Part shown: positions 18,667-29,700 of the stretch, piece by piece
Numbering within the stretch: the first letter of the stretch is position 1
Layout: each line of letters begins with the position of its first letter
Assembly: GCA_030442055.1 (NCBI GenBank)
Contig: JAUJEB010000006.1
Span: 62,001 to 126,000, forward strand
Direction of reading: 5' to 3'
Source: Agaribacillus aureus
GTDB lineage: Bacteria; Bacteroidota; Bacteroidia; Cytophagales; Cyclobacteriaceae
DNA: 64,000 bases
Program-made: the position numbers and the translations under genes
Notes under the pieces: model-generated
Databases searched by the model: none
Seen by the model: the letters and a program-made list of their open reading frames with translations, nothing else
What the model was told of the DNA's origin: nothing

Positions 18667-19576
18667 CAAACTGTTGCTAATCCACTTTCCATTGTAAGAC
18701 CACCCCTCACTAGCAGACCCTCCGGTCCTTTGCTGACATAATCCAAAGCTGTTAACGCCTAATCAACCCGCAAACATTATTTCTATCAGTCCTATCTCTC
18801 GACTGATATTGGTAGGCACCTGAATATTTATATTCCTGTACCCTAAAGCATATCCACGATCTTGTTGGATTAACATAAATGTAATACAGTATCCATGGAT
18901 CATTTCATTTGTATTTTTACTAAAACAATTTTTCACTAAATTAAATCAATGCTGCCTCGAATGGCACAGGACCGGAGGACCTGCGCTAGTGGGGTTTTTC
19001 ATTACCAATGAAATCATCAAATTTGAAGGGGACAGAATTTATGATAACAATATTGGACTTATCGTATGTGGCTATCGAAATTCTTGGGATTATATGGCAA
19101 AGAAACAGGTACAGATTCAAATATGATATATAATGTTGAATTAACAGCCGCGACCTGAAGGGTGGGGATTCCTATCCAACTTTGAGTTTCACACCTCTTT
19201 TTTCAGGTGGTCACCTTCAAAAAGGTTTTTAAAAGCTGTAAAATGCAATAAAGAATCAGCGTTTTGTGAAAATTGCACAAAAGTAAATGCGAAAGACCAT
19301 CAAAACCCTGTTTAGGACGCTAAAGTGTACAAAAATGGATGCAACGATTTTTTTTGGAACAGCTCTGGGAATCGAACGGTCAAAGTACGGAGCGCCCATC
19401 CTAAAAATCTCCAAAAAAATATAGTATGGTTCACCGAGGGCATAGAACGGTTTTTTTCGCATTTGCCCCTTTAACTCCGCATTTACTGCTGGGTCTTTCC
19501 GTTACCTTTGGTAAGTTGCAGAAACCGCCGCATCGTCCAACCAATCTATTAGTTTTTCCATCATTTTATTAAACTT
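18667..19576. other. Remnant-rich intergenic region
   Basis: No intact gene. An inverted repeat of about 31 bp has arms at 18703-18733 and 18964-18994 (CTCCGGTCCT facing AGGACCGGAG). A start-less plus-strand frame at ~18965-19125 reads FITNEIIKFEGDRIYDNNIG and looks like a gene fragment. The rest is AT-rich spacer with short unassignable frames. Confidence 0.35.
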
Positions 19577-19885
19577 TTATTTGAAATTAAGAATGAAAAT
19601 GTAAGTGCTCAATGGATTTCGAGAATTGAATCCTTCGTGTGAGTCAAATATTGTTTGCTCTAGATTCCAACCTTGATTGATACAATAATTAAGAGCTTCT
19701 ACTTGAGAAACAAATTGTATGATTTTGCCTTCCTCATCTCTAATTACATCTTGAGCTGCTTTGTCAGGTTTTCGGTGAGAAGTATTGGACTCACCAATAT
19801 TCAAACGTGCGGGACCAGACTCATCTGGAGCGGTTCCATATGACGTCCCAGATGCCATGTAAGTTAATATTGCATATTTTTTCAA
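19577..19885 (-). CDS. Hypothetical protein (102 aa)
   Basis: Small polar protein (VIRDEEGKIIQFVSQVEALN, YCINQGWNLEQTIFD). No family recognised. It follows the 86-residue gene on the same strand by 26 bases, so the pair is probably one unit. A two-gene immunity or toxin-antitoxin-like unit is possible but not supported by motifs. Confidence 0.5.
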   Translation of the reverse strand: MKKYAILTYMASGTSYGTAPDESGPARLNIGESNTSHRKPDKAAQDVIRDEEGKIIQFVSQVEALNYCINQGWNLEQTIFDSHEGFNSRNPLSTYIFILNFK

Positions 19886-19911
19886 GTAATTGCTAATTGG
19901 TTATTTAGACT

Positions 19912-20172
19912 TTAGTCGTTAAAATGTGGTTTGAGTATATCATACATTTCATCATAATCTCCTTTTTGAAAAAAACGAATTGTATTTTCAATGATTTCTG
20001 GGAGTTCGCTTAGGTTATAGTGTTTAAATTCTAGTAATATAAATTCTTTTAAATCTAATGATAAGTAAGGTGAATCTCGGGCGTCATTTTGTATCTTTCT
20101 TATAAGGTCCTTAGTATCTGGACTTGCATACTTCATGTATGCCTTATCTCGGTATTTTTTAAAATCAATCAT
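19912..20172 (-). CDS. Hypothetical helical protein (86 aa)
   Basis: Mostly helical, charged (FKKYRDKAYMKYASPDTKDL; FFQKGDYDEMYDILKPH). No signal peptide or membrane segment. First gene of the pair with 19577-19885. The size and helicity recall immunity-type proteins, but there is no motif evidence. Confidence 0.5.
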   Translation of the reverse strand: MIDFKKYRDKAYMKYASPDTKDLIRKIQNDARDSPYLSLDLKEFILLEFKHYNLSELPEIIENTIRFFQKGDYDEMYDILKPHFND

Positions 20173-20847
20173 AATACTTTATTTTTACATACAAGGGTCT
20201 AAATGGGGTGACAAGGGCAATAAGCCCAAAAAAATGGCGGTGGGTTCGCCAAATCATAGATTTGGTGGATACCCTATTTTTTTGGAGTTTGCACGCCCCA
20301 TTGAATATTTTTAGTGGAAAAAAAAGTATTTGAAGCTAGAAACGTCCTTAAATCAAAAGGGACTTGATAAAGGATCCTCCCGGGAGCTCCCTTGGTTATA
20401 GCCTATGGATTGGGTTGACCGCTTGGTTCGTCCCCATGCCTTAGCGTTCCTGAAGGGATATGGGCAGAGAGAACGGACCCTTTAAGCTGTAAGGCCAACA
20501 TCCTATCCAAGCACATGGTCCGTTGAAGGTTATTGGCAGGTTGGCTAAAAGGCCCAGTGACCACATAGGTGTGAAAAACGAAAAAGTCCTTGGGAGGCCC
20601 TGTAAATAGGCATTTAAAAATCCACAGATTTCTCTTTTTAACATTTTTCGTTGTTTTCAGAACCTCTTTGTTTATAGGGCCTGCGAAACAAGTTGGCCAA
20701 ATATGCAGCTATGTGGTCACTAACCCAATATCAGAGAATCAAAGCTCTATTAAAAATTGTAATCATTAGGTTAAATAGGCATCTTTTTAAAGTAGGTTAA
20801 CTTTTTTTGGAATAGGAGGAGAGTTAAAAAGTATTCTCCATTGAGTA
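20173..20847. other. Intergenic region, no gene supported
   Basis: Separates the small-gene pair from the biosynthetic cluster. Minus-strand open frames of 60-90 codons are present (for example around 20441-20730) but have unusual composition and no recognisable domain. I see no terminator with a clear T-run behind the P450 stop. Confidence 0.3.
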
Positions 20848-22182
20848 CTAATGTTGCTTTGTTATGGGTTTTATAACACGGATATCAGTTTTTGGCCTAT
20901 AGGAAAGGGTTACTTCGTATTCGATTTCTGTATTAGAAGGAACTTCTATTTCAAAATTCGATTTTAGCATATGATACAAAATAACTTGCATCTCCATAAG
21001 TGCAATATTCATTCCAATACACATTCTGGGACCTCTTCCAAATGGTAAATAAGCATATTTATGAGGAAGTTCTTGATCAAAACGATCTGGGTCAAAAACA
21101 TTCGGATTTTTCCAAAATTTTTTGTGACGATGAATCAATTGTGAAACTATTAGAATTGTATCTCCTTTCTTAATAGGATAACCGTTCATTTTCTCATTTT
21201 TAATCGCTTCCCTACCTTGCATAAAGGCAGGAGACCATAACCGTAAGCTTTCATTGATTACGTTATTAACATATTGAAGCTGACCGACGTGTTCAACTTT
21301 AATAGGGCCGCCTTTGGTGACACGATTATATTCTTCGACCACTTTTTTTCTAATAGCGTCATCTTTATATACATTTACTATCAATGAAAACAGGGCTGTT
21401 GCAGTAGTTTCATATCCCGCTGACATAAGGGTCACGAACTCATTATAAATCTGTTTTTTGGGGATCTCTCCACTTCTTTCGAGGAGGATAAACATGGTCA
21501 TCAAATCATTTCCCGTAAGGTTTTCTTCCTTTTCTTTGCTTCTTATGACCTCAATTAGAAATTTTTTGAGTTTCCTAACTGATTTATTGAATTTTTGATT
21601 TTTTGCCGTTGGAAACCATAAAGGTGGCTGTATAGGGGATTTGACACGCCCCATTATTGTAACCATGCCATAAAAAAGATTTTCTTTAATGATACCAGCA
21701 CCACCTTCTACATTCTCTCCCAGAAAACATTTCGAGGTGATATCCAGCACAAGATCGCCCATCTCGGAACGAAGCCATAGCTCGGGCTTTGATGGCCAAT
21801 CCTTGAACATCTTTTTTGCATGATCATCAATTATTGTAAAATAGGAGCTAACAATTTCTTTATGAAAATAGGGTTGCATCAAACGGCGCTCTTTCTTCCA
21901 TTGTTCGCCTTCTAAAGCAAAAAGACCATGACCTATTACTTTTATTATCAGTTTGACAAGAGAAAACATTTTATAATTACGATGATTTGTTTGCAATACA
22001 TGTTGTATATAGTCTGGATGATTGATTGCTATAAATCTTTTATGCGCTATTCTGAATTGAAAAATATCACCATAGGTTTCTGCACATTTTTTCAAAAACC
22101 TATCTGGATCTTTGGAGAAAGATTTCATGTTACCAAATAACCAGCTATCGGGCTTGACTTTGGGAATCTGTTTGGGTGTCAT
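20848..22182 (-). CDS. Cytochrome P450 monooxygenase
   Basis: Heme-thiolate monooxygenase of about 444 residues. Seen: the heme-binding loop FGRGPRMCIGM, the I-helix oxygen-activation motif AGYETTA, and the K-helix ExxR (NESLRLW). ATG at 22182 is used; an in-frame GTG at 22209, two bases after the terpene synthase stop, would add nine residues. It directly follows the terpene synthase in one minus-strand operon, so it most likely oxidises the terpene product. Redox partners are not in the window. Confidence 0.93.
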   Translation of the reverse strand: MTPKQIPKVKPDSWLFGNMKSFSKDPDRFLKKCAETYGDIFQFRIAHKRFIAINHPDYIQHVLQTNHRNYKMFSLVKLIIKVIGHGLFALEGEQWKKERRLMQPYFHKEIVSSYFTIIDDHAKKMFKDWPSKPELWLRSEMGDLVLDITSKCFLGENVEGGAGIIKENLFYGMVTIMGRVKSPIQPPLWFPTAKNQKFNKSVRKLKKFLIEVIRSKEKEENLTGNDLMTMFILLERSGEIPKKQIYNEFVTLMSAGYETTATALFSLIVNVYKDDAIRKKVVEEYNRVTKGGPIKVEHVGQLQYVNNVINESLRLWSPAFMQGREAIKNEKMNGYPIKKGDTILIVSQLIHRHKKFWKNPNVFDPDRFDQELPHKYAYLPFGRGPRMCIGMNIALMEMQVILYHMLKSNFEIEVPSNTEIEYEVTLSYRPKTDIRVIKPITKQH

Positions 22183-22212
22183 ATCATTATAAATTATTAA
22201 ATTTTTCACATG

Positions 22213-23454
22213 TTATTCTTTTATGAAGTATTTCTTACAAAGCTCCAGATTATAGCGGGGAGATAGAATATGGAACGTTGTAGAGCTAAAGCATACAAAG
22301 AATAGAACCTCAATATAGAGACCATATATTTTTTTGTCCAATTCCGAAGAGATGGACATATTTTCTAGCAACTTTATAAGCTTCGAGAAAGAAGCCCGTG
22401 CAATATCAATGGACTTATCAATTCCGACAGACAATTGTTCTTCCTTGGACTTATCCGGATATTCTTGCTTACCGAGAAATACGACCGGATTGTCAACTAG
22501 ATGTTCTGAATCGCTAAGAATGGAAAATACATCATTTATCAAGCAACAATATTCTGCTGCAGACCGCACTGAAGATTTTGTCATCTCCGATCTTAGAAAA
22601 TCAGTTATCCGTGAGTGGTCATCAATACTACGTTCTTGACCAAGAATATGCATATGATTTACAATGACCCATTGAAACCCTGATGAAAGAACACGGGTAT
22701 TCATATATTCCTCAAGAATAGGTGAATCATTTGAATGTGTATACTTTTCTATTTCATTATGAAAGTATACGATCTGTCGTCGATATTCATCAAATACAAT
22801 TTTAAGAGTTTCAGATGTAAGTGTCTTATATCCTTCTATATAACAAAGATCAAATAGAATGCAAAATTCATAGAACACTTTTTGGATCTGTTTGTTTTCC
22901 GTAATATCAGAAACTTCTGGGGGTGTTCTAATTTCTTGTGCATTTTTATCTTTAATTCCATCAAAATGATTTAGGACTTGATCCACAATTTCAAGAATTG
23001 ATTTCCCATTAACGTACAATTTACGCACATCATCAAATAACATATCAAGGAGCCATATCGATGCTGTTGCCAGCACCAAATATGTGTGCGCCCTTGAAAA
23101 CACGCCGATACGTTTCCGATTACTGGCACCTTGAGGTTTAATACCATGGGGATAGGTATAGAAACAGTATAGTAAACCAAGATCAGTAGCTTTTTGGGAA
23201 AATTTACCTAGGTTATATTGTTTCAACAAATTATGGACATATTCAGTTCTTTGTTTTTGGTACTCGCAATTTGATTTTGGGGAAAGCTCTGACTTCTTGC
23301 CAATGTCAATCCAATTTGATAACCAATCGTCACATAGATACATAGCTTTAAGGACTTCTTTCCATTGGTCATCCTCATATGTTATTTGAGGGCCAAAAAC
23401 TTCATGAAAACGATTTGATAATACTTGATAGCCAAGATTTATATTTGCATCCAT
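22213..23454 (-). CDS. Class I terpene synthase
   Basis: 413 residues. The aspartate-rich region is LLDMLFDDV near 137-142 (D137, D141, D142), a variant of DDxxD in which the second Asp is Met. The NSE-type motif is INDVFSILSDSE near 306, with Asp in place of the usual Glu at its last position and a Glu two residues later. A terminal SPRY supplies the conserved Arg-Tyr pair near 399. These enzymes ionise a prenyl diphosphate with Mg2+ and cyclise it. The next gene, two to thirty bases on, is a P450. Class sure; product unknown, and the variant motifs could alter function. Confidence 0.8.
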   Translation of the reverse strand: MDANINLGYQVLSNRFHEVFGPQITYEDDQWKEVLKAMYLCDDWLSNWIDIGKKSELSPKSNCEYQKQRTEYVHNLLKQYNLGKFSQKATDLGLLYCFYTYPHGIKPQGASNRKRIGVFSRAHTYLVLATASIWLLDMLFDDVRKLYVNGKSILEIVDQVLNHFDGIKDKNAQEIRTPPEVSDITENKQIQKVFYEFCILFDLCYIEGYKTLTSETLKIVFDEYRRQIVYFHNEIEKYTHSNDSPILEEYMNTRVLSSGFQWVIVNHMHILGQERSIDDHSRITDFLRSEMTKSSVRSAAEYCCLINDVFSILSDSEHLVDNPVVFLGKQEYPDKSKEEQLSVGIDKSIDIARASFSKLIKLLENMSISSELDKKIYGLYIEVLFFVCFSSTTFHILSPRYNLELCKKYFIKE

Positions 23455-23495
23455 AGTGGTAGAGGGTATAAGAATTTGTTTCTATAAATAATTGC

Positions 23496-23783
23496 TTACA
23501 TTTTATGTAATTTTTGCCTTTCACTTATGATTTTGTGCAAAAGGCAGTGAACAATCAATGCCCCCATCGAATGACCGAACAACGCATACGTTTCGTCAAA
23601 CCTCATCTGATCATAATACTCGTCTATTAACTCATCAAAAGAAGCACTATGACTTTCTTTAAAACGAACACTTTTACCAGGATCACTTAGCTGGACCGGC
23701 CTAATGTCCTCCGGTAAAAGTGTTTTTTAAAAATCAAATGCTCTCTCTGTCCTTCCCGCAAAGGGAAAACAAATTAGCTTCAT
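23496..23783 (-). pseudogene. Type II thioesterase remnant
   Basis: Starts ATG 23783, 4 bases after the PKS stop. It reads KLICFPFAGRTERAFDF, then an in-frame TAA at 23727-23729, then LLPEDIRPVQLSD and later YALFGHSMGALIVHCLLH with the GHSMG nucleophile elbow. It ends at 23496 after 95 codons, whereas such thioesterases have about 240 residues, so the catalytic Asp and His are lost. This would have removed aberrant acyl groups from the PKS carrier domain. Confidence 0.75.
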
Positions 23784-23787
23784 AGAA

Positions 23788-26700
23788 TTAGTTTTCTACA
23801 ACGCCGACCAAATGACTCTCAATTCTCGATAAGATAATCTCGCTTAGCTGTTTGAGGCTGGGCCCATTTAATAATTCCATTATCGAAAGGTCTACTCCCA
23901 GACTCGCTTTAATCGCCCTGCCCACTTCAACAGAAATCAATGAATCTACTCCCATAAAATTAATTCCGACGTCAGGGTTGATAGAATCAGGGTTCATCTT
24001 CATCACTTTTGCAAACGCTACGGTTGTTTTGTCAAGGATAACACCTGGTCTGTCTTTTTCATCGCAACCTTCAACCTCCTGCACCAGGCTTTTTAACTCC
24101 TCAGAAAGCGCATCTGTACCTGAAAATTGATCTACAATGCTCTTAAACCTAGATGAATTGGCTAATTTGGGGTTTATGGAACCCCATGCTTCCCAGTTTA
24201 CATCAAAAAAGGAAATCTGAGCAGGCTTTTCACTTAAAATGTAATCAAGCGAGCGCAACGCTGTTTGTGTATCAAATCCTCTGATCCCGGCGCTATCCAT
24301 CATCTGACCTACATGCTCATTTCGGGAAACAACACCGACCTCTGCCAGTACACCTAAATTTAAACTGGTACACGCCAGGTTTTGCGCATTTCTCCAGTGC
24401 GAGAAGTTGTCTAAAAATGCATTGGCCGCTACATAATTCCCTTGCCCTACATTACCGATCAAGGCTGAAATAGACGAAAAACAAAGGAAAAAGTCCAATG
24501 GGTAGGAGCCTAATGCATTATGAAGGTTAATAGCCCCCAACACTTTGGGGTTCATTACCCGCAAGAAACGTTCTTCATCCAGGTCCTTCATGAAGGCGTC
24601 ATCCAATACCATGGCACCATGAAAAATTCCTTTAAGCGGAATGGTATCTTGAGACAGGGAATGAATCAGGTCTGTAACTTCATCAACATTAGCCATATCC
24701 AGTTGGTAAATTTCAACCTTCGTGGTGCCTGCCTGATTGACCTGATCAATAAATACTTGTTTTTTCTGATCTTTTACACCGCTTCGGGAACACAGGACAA
24801 CCTTCTTTACCTCCTTTCCAATGAGCCATTTGGCTATCTCAAAACCAAAACCAGCCGTGCCTCCGGTTATAAGAAAAGCCCCTTCGGAATTGATACCGGA
24901 TTTTGGCATACTTAGTTCTACCTCACCTTCTTCAAAATTCAGGGTCACCTTGCCAATATGCTTGCTTTTATTTATGAACCTGAACGCCTCTTTAATATCC
25001 TTTGCCGGAAATGAAGTAACAGGTATCGGTTTATAGCCTTCCTCCTGAAACTTGGTATAAAGGGTATGAAACAGCTCACGTGTTTTTTTCGGCCTTTGCA
25101 AGAACATCTGATCAATATCGATGTGGAAAAAGCTCACATTTCTATTGAAAGTCTGCATAGGCAAGCTGTTGTTCAGTACGATATCCTTTTTACCGATCTC
25201 AATAAACCGGCCGTAGTCGGCCAGCAACTCAAATGATTGCACAAGAGACTCTCCGGAAATAGCGTTTAATACAACATTCACTCCTTTGCCATCTGTAATG
25301 TCCATTACATCTTTCACATAGTCCAGGCTTCTGGAATAAAGGATATGTTCAACCCCTTCCGTTCTCAGATGGGCTCTCTTCTCTTCCGTACTGGTCGTAG
25401 TAATGATTTTGGCGTTTAGTCTTTTTGCTATCTGAATAGCCGCCAAACCTACTCCTCCCGTTCCGTTATGAATCAAGATGGTTTCACCTTCTGAAAGATC
25501 AGCTTTATCAACCAGTGCATGCCATGCTGTAATAAAAGGGATAGCAATATTCATTTCATCAAATGATAATGTCGTGGCTTTTTTAATATAGAAATCGGGT
25601 TTCGCAGTGAGATACCGAGTGAAACCACCATGCTTTGCCAGCGTTAAAATATCATCCCCTATGTTAATGTCTGCTACATTTTTTCCTTTTTTGATGACCG
25701 TACCTACTACTTCCATACCTATGCTATTCTGGAAATAGCTGTTTTTCAATGCATCCTGGGAAATCTGTCCATTGATTTTCAGGACATCCTTTAAATTCAA
25801 TGAAGTAGACTTTACTTCCAGTGTAATTTCATCCTCAGATGGTTCAGTAATTCTGCTCTCGACCATAGCGAATCCTTCAATCCCTTTTCCTTTTTTATTT
25901 ATAATTTGAAAAGGTTCATCAGCAGCTGCTTTTCGGCTAAAATTAAGAACCTTAGGTTCTGAGGGCTTGCTTAATGACCTGACAAACCGCTTACTTCCGC
26001 GAAGTGCGATATCTTCATCACCATCTGCTCTGGATAGTTGTAATAGTATTGATTTTGGATTTTCTAAATTGTACTCATCAACATCTATTGTTAAAGGCGA
26101 AATATTTGTATGTTCGTTTCCAATCACATGATTCAAACCGAGCAGTGCTCCGGAGTTGATATTGATATCATCCGTATCCAATACCTGGTGTCCATCAAGG
26201 GTCAAAATCACTAACTGAACCAAATCTTTTTCTTTTATAGACTGAAATACAGAAAGTAACGGAAATGTAATTTCCTGAATTGCCTGATAGCTTAGTGCTC
26301 GCTTTTCACCCAGCAAAGGCGCATAAATCAATTTAGTGAACACATTTTCGTATTTTTCTATGAGTTTCTTATCAAATTGATCCATGTAAATGACCTCAGC
26401 TCCATAAAACTTAAGACCACTCAATAAAGACTTCGATTTTTCGGATAAAGGCCCAAAGAATAAAATCGTTTCATTTTCTAAATCAGGTTCGCCTTGCGGT
26501 AAAGGAATGTTCTTCCAGTTAAACTCATAAAAGAGTTCATTAAGGTCACGCTGCTCACTTTGAGTATTACTCTCAATGGCCTGGCAGTTAAGCCCCTCCA
26601 GTTGCGCTATGACTGTACCATCTTCACCGATCAATGTCATATTGGCAATAAGGTATTCATACGCTATGTCTATAATCTCAGCATGGCAATAGATATATTC

Positions 26701-29700
26701 ATTTAATTTCGGCGTGGCGTGAAAATGCACAAAATTGATTTTTGTCGGTATGAATGCGCCCGGAGCGACCTCTTGTCCATTAAGTGCGGCGATGACACTT
26801 TGAAAACAAGCGTCCAAAATACTTGGATGCAGTAAATATTCGTGATTAGTGATTATTGATTTATGCGGTTTTACCTTTACCAGCAGTTCTGTATCACCTT
26901 TACATTTAATCTCTTGAATACCTCTGAATACCGGGCCGTATTTCAAACCAATGGCATCCAACTGATCATAGATTCCCTCGATGGTCTTCTCTTTTTCAAA
27001 AGCTTGGAGCGTAGATGAAAAAGGTGTTTTATCATTGTTGTTATCGATACAATCAATCACTTTTGCCGATGCATGCTGAGTCCATGACTTACTTTCACCG
27101 TTATGGGAAAATATTTCGCACATGGAGCTTGAAGGATTAAATGTGGTATTCAAATATTGAACCTCATTGTTATTGAATATCAATACATTACTAAATTGGA
27201 CATCTTTTAAGGTACATGGCGCCGTACCATTCATTTTTTGATGCATGGCCAGCATCGCTTCTACATAAGCTGCACCGGGAAGTACTACCGCACCGGAAAC
27301 AATGTGATCCTGCAGATAGGGTAAAAACTGCTCATTTACTTCCATCTCAAAGGAAGGAAGGTGATAAGGGTACGTTTGGTTTAAGAATGGATGACCTTCC
27401 AATCCTAGCCTATCTTCCCGGGAGGAGTTACTTTCCGAGTAGTAGCCTTGGTTCTCCCATTCATACAATGGTAGTTTTATGTAGTTGCCACCGGTCAAGA
27501 ATTTTGACCAGTCTATTGAGTATCCAATCGCATAAAAATGAGCAAGGTTATCAAAAATGTGTTGCTCTTCATCCTCTTTTCTTCTCAATGAAAAAAGAAG
27601 GTTGACCTTTTTGTTTAGAAGATCCACACATTCATTGATAGAATGCCTTAATACCGGATGGGGCCCCACCTCAAGCATAGTGTCGTATCCATGCGAAAGC
27701 GTCTGGATGATGGTATCTGCAAATCTCACGGGTTGACGTACGTTGTTCCACCAATACGTATTGCCAAATGAAGTCCCCTTTATTTCTCTGGCTGTTACCG
27801 TAGAATAAATCGGAATTTTTGACGGTTGGGGAGAAATAGCAGCCAGGGACTCCAATAACTCTTCTTTTAGTGTGTCCATTTGGCAAGAGTGATAAGCGAC
27901 ATCTACCTCTAACATTTTATTGAAAATATTCAACTCCGTTAGCTGGTCACTTATCTGTTGAAGGCTCTTGGTTTCCCCTGCTACTGTAACGGTGCTTGGA
28001 CTGTTTATTGCAGCAATAGAAACATCGTCGTAATTTTCTATGTACTGATTTACTTGAATTTCAGGAAGCCCTATTGCCAGCATCGTTCCCCGACCGGCGG
28101 CTTTTTGTTGGATCCTGCTTCTATGATAACTTACGGTCAAGCCATCTTTTAATGTTAGTGCCCCGCATATATATGCTGCCGTCACTTCCCCTACTGAATG
28201 GCCCACCACGGCATCAGGTGTAATGCCAAAGGAAGCCCAAAGTTCAGTTAATGCTGCCTGTAAAAAGAAATTGGCCGGCTGTGCAAACTGGGTTTCCTTG
28301 ATTCTTGAATCTTCTTCTTTCTTTAGTAGTTCTTCAAGCATACTCCAGCCTGCAATAGCTCGGAACACTTCATCATATTCGTGCCATTTTTGTTTGAACA
28401 GTTCACTGGAATGATACAACTCACGACCCATTGCAAACCATTGAGGTCCCATTCCTGTGAAAACAAAAAGTTTAGGAGAAAATTCAGCTGAAGCAGTATG
28501 GGTTTGCACACCTTTTACACTATTTCCCTGGGCAAATTCATCCAACTGGCATTTGAGTTCATCCATCGAATTAGCTACAAATACAGCCCTTGTATTTAGT
28601 TGGGATCTTCTGTTGAGCAAAGAATATAGTGTGTCTGCGTAATTATCCTCCGTAATATGTGATGCTATTTTTCCGGCATATGCCCTCAACGAATAATCAC
28701 TTTTAGCTGATAGTGGTAAAATGCAAATGCGGGACTTTTTCACTCCTGGTGGCAATGTCTTTTGCTCAATAGTTGTATTCGACAATAACACATTGGCATT
28801 AGTTCCTCCATACCCAAATGAATTAACCAAACCGTATCTTTCCTGCAGGTCAGATAATTTTCTTACATCAGTAGACACCTTTAGTTTCGCATTGTCAAAG
28901 TCAATTTGTGGATTTGGGTTTTTAAAATGAAGATTTGGTACCGTTTGGTTATTCTTTAAAACCAAAGCAGCCTTCATAAAACCAGCCACACCAGAGGCCG
29001 CCTCGAGGTGACCTATGTTTGTTTTCACTGAACCGACAGTCACCTGATCCTCTTTGGTAACCTTTTCTTTTATTACGGTATCCAAAGCAGAAAATTCTAT
29101 CGGATCTCCGGTTGGGGTACCTGTCCCATGTGCTTCTATGTAGCAAATAGCATTTGGGTCAACCTCGGACTGATCAATAACTTTTCTCAAAAGCTGCTTT
29201 TGGGAATCTCCGTTTGGTACAGTAATTCCTTCAGTTTTACCATCCTGATTGCTTCCTGTCTGATGGATGATTGCATAAATAATATCATTATCCGCTAATG
29301 CTTCTTCCAATGGTTTGATTAGCACTACTCCGACACCTTCTCCTCTGACATATCCCTGAGCATCCGCATCGAATGTTTTACATCTGGAATGACTGGACAA
29401 AAATTGTCCCTTACTCATGACGATGGGGTACTCCGGTTTGAGCATCAGGTTTGCCCCACCTGCAATTGCCATTTTGGACTCACCGGACCAGATGCTTTGA
29501 CAGGCATAATGGATTCCTACCAAAGAAGAAGAACAGGCCGTATCTATAGAAATACTAGGCCCTCTTAAGTCTAATGTATATGAAATCCGATTAGACAACA
29601 TGGCCATTGTAGAGCTGGTAGCAATCGGGGATTTAATTTGATTTCGGTTTTTATCACCAAACTGTATCAGTTTATTGTCCAGTGTAAAACCTCCTATGAA

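Noticed and set aside
20441..20644. Minus-strand ORF of 67 codons in the spacer before the P450
   Set aside because: No domain, Trp/Pro-rich composition, and an alternative frame is equally open.
23852..29146. Plus- and minus-strand open frames within the PKS
   Set aside because: They overlap the 2092-residue synthase, which has full domain support, and carry no motifs.
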